A stretch of DNA of 61,959 nucleotides, taken from positions 1 to 61,959 of the forward strand of contig CAZUMR010000064.1 of NCBI GenBank assembly GCA_964622075.1, read 5' to 3'. Below are positions 58,264-61,959 of this stretch, one piece after another (within the stretch, counting starts at the first letter, position 1; the number at the start of each line of letters is the position of its first letter). The DNA is from WAPX01 sp964622075 (lineage in GTDB: Archaea; Halobacteriota; Archaeoglobi; Archaeoglobales; Archaeoglobaceae). A program made the translations under genes and the position numbers. The notes under the pieces are model-generated. The model saw only the letters and a program-made list of their open reading frames with translations. It did not search any database and was not told the DNA's origin.

Positions 58264-59493
58264 TTAATTTTCAAACTCTTTCAGTCCTCCAAGCACTCCA
58301 ATTACGTCAAGCCTGACAACCCTTGCCGGGCTATTTAAAATTTCCGACAAACTTGGCCTGGTTCTTCCCTTATCTCCGCTGACGAGCTCCTTTATGTACA
58401 GTCCACTATCAGCTTCGATCTCTATAACAGCCTTTTTACCCCTGTGCAGCAGCAGGTTTATTCCGTAGGTTTTCCTCTTCCTGAGTATGTTTGCCCTCCT
58501 GTGCTCAACCCTTTCCGGAGTGAACTGCTCTATTGTTCTGTAACTGAGCTCTTCCAAAGCTTTTTTCAGCTCTTTCTCATCAATGGGCCTGTCAAACTCC
58601 ACCACAGCCCTGTACTTCTTTCTGAACTTAGAAGTTTTCAGTTTTGGAACGTGCTTTGGTTTTGCGAAACCAAGGAACCTTACACTGACCTTACCTCTGG
58701 CACTTTCGTTTACCCTCCTTTCAAGTTCTCTCAGGTCAATTTTTCTGATCCTTGGATTTACAATTTCGAGAATGAATGGCCTTCCGTTTCCAAGCATTCT
58801 TGCATCAACGTCCTCTCTTCCAGCTCCATGCAGAATTGCATCCTCTGCCCCGGTTAATTCCACACAAGTCTGGCCTATAAGTTCTTCAACTGAAGTCGGA
58901 TATTTTTTACCTGAAAATCCGCAGACCTGACAGCCCCTTCCATTACACGCCGAACATATCCACCTTGTCTGGGGTATATTTCTGACCCTTTTGATGTACC
59001 TTCCGTATATGTAGATAGGAGTTATTCTGATGCTGTACTCAAGTGTTTCTGCATCTATTGTTACTGTGGCATCTCCGATTTCTTCTCTCCTTGCATCCCT
59101 GACATTCAGCGTTTTTGAGAGAAATTCAGCAAGAAAATCGTTAACCTCCTGCTTTATGCTGTGCTTCCTTAACCTGTCTTCGCTTTGATCGGGGAATATG
59201 GATTCAAGAAAAAATCTGTCTATCTCCTTTATACTTCCCCTCAGAATGCATCCGGTTTGAATGCTCTCCAGCTCGTAATTTCCAAGCTTTTCGGCTATTT
59301 TCTCTGCAACTTCTGGAATTCTTTTGAAAAGACCGCAGCAGTAAATACACTCCTCTTCTTCGACTTTCTTAACTTTCCCGACTTCATTACTGCCATTGCT
59401 GGCACAGGAATTGACTTCAAGCATAGCTTCAAGCTCCCCTGCTAATACTCCAAGCCTTCTGAGACACCTATCGCAGATTTCCACAACCGTCAT
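58264..59493 (-). CDS. pus10: tRNA pseudouridine synthase Pus10
   Basis: Makes pseudouridine 54 and 55 in archaeal tRNA. The N-terminal THUMP-like region has zinc cysteines (ICDRCLRRLG, CIYCCGLF), a second zinc knuckle CSACNGRGCQVCGFSGKKYP precedes the catalytic core, and GREDVDARMLGNGRPF carries the catalytic Asp. 409 aa. AAGGAGCTGGC precedes ATG 59493. First gene of pus10-rpl21e-rpoF. Confidence 0.95.
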   Translation of the reverse strand: MTVVEICDRCLRRLGVLAGELEAMLEVNSCASNGSNEVGKVKKVEEEECIYCCGLFKRIPEVAEKIAEKLGNYELESIQTGCILRGSIKEIDRFFLESIFPDQSEDRLRKHSIKQEVNDFLAEFLSKTLNVRDARREEIGDATVTIDAETLEYSIRITPIYIYGRYIKRVRNIPQTRWICSACNGRGCQVCGFSGKKYPTSVEELIGQTCVELTGAEDAILHGAGREDVDARMLGNGRPFILEIVNPRIRKIDLRELERRVNESARGKVSVRFLGFAKPKHVPKLKTSKFRKKYRAVVEFDRPIDEKELKKALEELSYRTIEQFTPERVEHRRANILRKRKTYGINLLLHRGKKAVIEIEADSGLYIKELVSGDKGRTRPSLSEILNSPARVVRLDVIGVLGGLKEFEN

Positions 59494-59516
59494 TTCTGCC
59501 AGCTCCTTTTAGGCCC

Positions 59517-59543
59517 GGTTAAACTGGTTAAACTCAGGTTAAA
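59517..59543 (-). promoter_or_regulatory. Three GGTTAAA(C) direct repeats in the pus10 leader
   Basis: GGTTAAAC at 59517-59524 and 59526-59533, and GGTTAAA at 59537-59543. They lie between the predicted transcription start (near 59545) and the SD of pus10, so they would form the 5' end of the message as GTTTAACC copies. Confidence 0.5.
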
Positions 59544-59566
59544 AATTCTTTTTCGAGATTTTCAAC

Positions 59567-59574
59567 TTATATAT
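59567..59574 (-). promoter_or_regulatory. TATA box of the pus10-rpl21e-rpoF operon
   Basis: ATATATAA on the minus strand is flanked by AAG on both sides and lies about 77 nt before the pus10 ATG, predicting a leader of about 50 nt. Confidence 0.6.
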
Positions 59575-59785
59575 CTTTTTCGAACATTGTCATTCTGGTC
59601 AAAACTAAATGATTTATTGTGAATAAGGTGAAACTTATTAAAAATTCTAAAGAGGGTGCAGGATTTTTGGATCTAATAACGTTAAACGTCTAATTTATCC
59701 TTGAGGTTTTTAAAGTGTATTTCAAAAAACTGTGCAAGTAATCGACACTGAACGAACAAATTTAGAAAAATTTATCTCCTCAATG

Positions 59786-59800
59786 GTTTACAAAGTAAAC
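59786..59800. promoter_or_regulatory. Palindrome at the start of the Lrp-family gene, candidate autoregulatory site
   Basis: GTTTAC-AAA-GTAAAC ends one base before ATG 59802 and about 20 nt after an AAATTTAT TATA-like element (59768-59775). It covers the predicted transcription start, the classic place for Lrp-type autorepression in archaea. Confidence 0.65.
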
Positions 59801-59801
59801 A

Positions 59802-60368
59802 ATGGACGAGAAAGATAGAAAAATAATTTCAATGCTTCAGGAAGACGGAAGGACACCGCTCTCGAAGATAGCTGAAGCAGTGGGCTTCTCAGTGATGGGT
59901 GTTAAGAAGAGAGTTGAAAAACTTGAAAAGAAAGGAATTCTGAAGATAAGGTCAATGCTCAATGTGGAGAAACTTGGAATAAAGCTTGCGATACTGGCTG
60001 TCGAAATGGAAAGTGCTGAAGCAATAGAGAAGGCAGTGGAAAGATTCAGAGAATGCCCGAGAGTACTGAGGTTCTTTGTGACAACAGGATCCTACAATCT
60101 GTTTGCCCTAATAATCGCAGAAGATTACGGAACCCTTGAAAGCATAAGCCTTGAGAAGTGCTCACTGAGAAATCAGGAAGGCATAAGGAGGTTCGAGATA
60201 TACCCCGTTCAGGATGTTTACTACAGCCCATACTTTGACATAAACGTCATACCAGAAAAAACACTTGAAACAGCCCCCTGTGGGGTGCATTGCGGTAGCT
60301 GTACGAGATTCAACACTGAAAGATGCGTGGGATGTCCCGCAACAAAGTATTACAGAGGAATTCTTTAA
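59802..60368 (+). CDS. Lrp/AsnC-family regulator with a cysteine-rich C-terminal tail
   Basis: Residues 1-55 are the Lrp HTH (MDEKDRKIISMLQEDGRTPLSKIAEAVG). Residues about 60-145 form the RAM/AsnC ligand domain (LAILAVEME, TGSYNLFALIIAED). Unlike typical 150-aa members it continues to 188 aa with Cys160, Cys164, Cys167, Cys175 and Cys178 (C-x3-C-x2-C-x7-C-x2-C), a DUF3795-like metal-binding knuckle. It may sense a metal or redox state. Leaderless, with a palindrome over its start. Confidence 0.88.
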   Translation: MDEKDRKIISMLQEDGRTPLSKIAEAVGFSVMGVKKRVEKLEKKGILKIRSMLNVEKLGIKLAILAVEMESAEAIEKAVERFRECPRVLRFFVTTGSYNLFALIIAEDYGTLESISLEKCSLRNQEGIRRFEIYPVQDVYYSPYFDINVIPEKTLETAPCGVHCGSCTRFNTERCVGCPATKYYRGIL

Positions 60369-60400
60369 TCGTTGAATTTTTTATTATTTGTTTCGATAGT

Positions 60401-61666
60401 TTACTGCAGTTTTATTTCCCTCTTTCTGCAGGCCCGGTAAAGCACTTCAAAAACGAAAGAACCGCCAATCATTGCCGAAAGTACAGCAACGTCAGTCAGG
60501 CTTCTGACGGTTACACTCAGCAGCTCTGCAAGTGCAAGCAGACAGAGAACAGCACCGGTTAGGGAAATAACAGCATTCCCTTTTCTGAGTTTGAAGCAGG
60601 CCAGATTTACGGCTGAGAATATTATCAGGAAACCCGCACTGCCAAGAGTTGAGATGTTTGACAGGTTGAGTGTGTTTGCCATTATTAGCGTGAGGGCTGA
60701 AGTCAGAAACAGTCCCTCTACCGGTCTGTTCCACACTTTTTTCTCAAGAAATGCTGGCAATTCTCCGTACTTTGCTATTACATAGCTAACCCTTGCAGAT
60801 CCGTACAGGGTTGCGTTTATGGCTGATCCCGTTGAAAGCAGAGCTGCTATTGCTATCAGAGTAAATCCAGCCTCTCCAAGAAACGGTTTTGCTGCTGCAG
60901 CCAGAGCGTAATCTCTTGCCTCAACTATCTCTTTAAACGGCAGGTTACCTACTGTAACTGCAGCAACAGCCACGTAAAGGAAAACGACGAATCCGACTGC
61001 AGTGTAGTATGCTCTGGGTAAAAACTGCAAATCCTCGACTTCCTTGGCTGTGTTTGCAATGAGTTCGAACCCCTCGTATGCAAGGAATATTATCATTCCC
61101 CCAGCAATCAGCTTATCTATGCCGGGAATGTGCTGGTGAAACCTTGATGGGTCTATGCTCCACATGCCTGCAATCACGAAAAACATCAGTATCGCAACTT
61201 TAAACGCAACTATGTACTCTTCAACTTCTCCAACCACGCCAGCACTCATCAGATTTAAGGCTGTCAGGGCGAGTATGATTGCCGTTGTGAAAACGTGTCT
61301 GTAAAAGGGCTGGAGAGTGTGAGGAAAGAAACTTGCAGAGTAACTCCCGAAAGCGTACGAGTAGAGGGAAAGCATTACAACGTAACTTATCCACAGCAGA
61401 ACATTCAGCGAACCTGTGAAAATACCCGTACCGAAAGCCCGGTTTAAAAATTCAACTGTTCCACCTTGGCTTGGAAAAGATACTGAGAGTTTTGCGTAGG
61501 AGTATGATGTTACAAGGGCAATAATACCGGCAAAGAAAAACGCTACTGGTGTTGCACCTCCTGAAAGCTGAACTGCCAGACCAAGAACGGCAAAAATACC
61601 TCCCCCAACCATTCCTCCAATTCCTATGGCTACGGCTGACCAGAAACCAATCTTCTCTTTCGGCAC
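60401..61666 (-). CDS. APC-family amino acid permease
   Basis: IGIGGMVGGGIFAVLGLAVQ is the TM1 substrate-binding signature of APC transporters. About 12 spans follow, with FLAYEGFELIANTAKEV (TM6 region) and GSAINATLYGSARVSYVIAKYGELP also conserved. 421 aa. The transported amino acid is not clear. Convergent with the Lrp-type regulator, which could control it. Starts 26 nt after the Cmr6 end. Confidence 0.92.
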   Translation of the reverse strand: MPKEKIGFWSAVAIGIGGMVGGGIFAVLGLAVQLSGGATPVAFFFAGIIALVTSYSYAKLSVSFPSQGGTVEFLNRAFGTGIFTGSLNVLLWISYVVMLSLYSYAFGSYSASFFPHTLQPFYRHVFTTAIILALTALNLMSAGVVGEVEEYIVAFKVAILMFFVIAGMWSIDPSRFHQHIPGIDKLIAGGMIIFLAYEGFELIANTAKEVEDLQFLPRAYYTAVGFVVFLYVAVAAVTVGNLPFKEIVEARDYALAAAAKPFLGEAGFTLIAIAALLSTGSAINATLYGSARVSYVIAKYGELPAFLEKKVWNRPVEGLFLTSALTLIMANTLNLSNISTLGSAGFLIIFSAVNLACFKLRKGNAVISLTGAVLCLLALAELLSVTVRSLTDVAVLSAMIGGSFVFEVLYRACRKREIKLQ

Positions 61667-61692
61667 CGCCCGAAACTGGCTGTGATGTTATT

Positions 61693-61959
61693 TTAGGGTT
61701 TTTGTTGGTTGGTTTGATTTTTGCTGTCTTTGCTGTTTGAGCGTTTAAACCGGCCGTAGCCAAGGGCGGTTTTTGCTCCCACTCCAAACTCTTCCAGAGC
61801 GGATATGAGAATGTCCCTGGCTTTGTCGAGCAGGCATACACCTCTTTCGTCCCTTGGAGCTATGGCGAATTGGAACACTATGCCTTCAGGAACGGTCAGG
61901 AAGAATATTGGATTTGGATTATGCCAGTCTCCTGGTGGCTCGTTGTTTTGGTAGTAGGG
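61693..61959 (-). CDS. cmr6: Cmr6, type III-B CRISPR RAMP protein, C-terminal part (cut by window edge)
   Basis: The minus-strand frame is open to the right edge. It gives 88 residues including NEPPGDWHNPNPIFFLTVPEG and FQFAIAPRD, followed by ALEEFGVGAKTALGYGRF, the glycine-rich RAMP loop typical of Cmr6. In the Cmr complex it forms part of the small-subunit/backbone end that contacts target RNA. The last 18 residues are an Asn/Gln/Lys tail encoded by repetitive T/G-rich DNA. The rest of the gene, and probably the other cmr genes, lie outside the window. Confidence 0.88.
   Translation of the reverse strand, partial: PYYQNNEPPGDWHNPNPIFFLTVPEGIVFQFAIAPRDERGVCLLDKARDILISALEEFGVGAKTALGYGRFKRSNSKDSKNQTNQQKP

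Larger units (their letters stand above)
59494..59801. other. 308-nt divergent intergenic region
   Basis: No gene is seen here. It holds the pus10 SD, the GGTTAAAC repeats, a strong TATA for pus10, an AT-rich middle part without recognisable structure, and the TATA plus palindrome of the Lrp-family gene. Confidence 0.6.

Overview
The window looks like chromosomal DNA of a hyperthermophilic euryarchaeon, most likely a member of the Archaeoglobales (Archaeoglobus, Ferroglobus or Geoglobus). The evidence is archaeal ribosomal proteins (L7Ae, S28e, L24e, L44e, S27e, L21e), aIF5B, RpoF, archaeal PriS and GINS, archaeal-type MetK, Pus10, TtuA, the archaeal aromatic-pathway enzyme ADH synthase, a split three-gene glutamate synthase, TATA boxes about 25-30 nt upstream of many leaderless starts, and a 30-bp CRISPR repeat of the type I recall from Archaeoglobus fulgidus. 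Genus is inference.

Layout. 1-12600 is a cell-surface glycan locus. A compact core (2211-9503) has a TrmB-type regulator divergent from an operon encoding a UDP-sulfoquinovose-synthase-like enzyme and a GalE-like epimerase, followed by two tandem bifunctional nucleotidyltransferase/left-handed beta-helix proteins and GlmS. Two visibly AT-richer segments flank this core: a nucleotidyltransferase with a DegT aminotransferase (126-2210), and three glycosyltransferases (9600-12570). A perfect 21-bp palindrome sits between the regulator and the sugar operon.

12700-29400 holds amino-acid and nucleotide metabolism: ilvE, an ACT protein, hom, ADH synthase, argF, nadE, pyrBI and dCMP deaminase. It also has a prepilin peptidase, an orphan hypE, two KaiC-like RecA-family proteins (one with a broken Walker A), tRNA-Lys(CTT), ttuA, a processive-type GT2 and a DUF373 protein. 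29459-30875 is a Nop2/Sun methyltransferase with its PUA-like partner as a separate gene.

30957-32087 contains a very small CRISPR array (three perfect repeats and one terminal degenerate repeat), its putative leader, and a lone cas4 on the same strand. No cas1 or cas2 is nearby, and the array is divergent from priS-GINS. At the far right edge (61693-61959) the C-terminus of a Cmr6 protein shows that a type III-B cluster lies just outside.

32157-41472 is information processing: priS, GINS, L44e, S27e, metK, DNA ligase, and the L7Ae-S28e-L24e-ndk-infB operon. 41498-57826 holds FAH hydrolase, hemD, a MutS-family ATPase, gltB1-3, spoVG, an MJ0936-type phosphodiesterase, sufCB, GT4, MFS and Gate-domain membrane proteins, and rpoF. 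57945-60368 is L21e, pus10 and an Lrp-family regulator with a cysteine-rich tail and a palindrome at its start.

Two patterns cut across the window. First, many gene starts have been placed by Shine-Dalgarno or TATA spacing downstream of the longest reading frame. Second, an unusual number of intergenic spacers contain short imperfect tandem duplications (8-19 bp) touching a stop codon, a ribosome binding site or a start codon.
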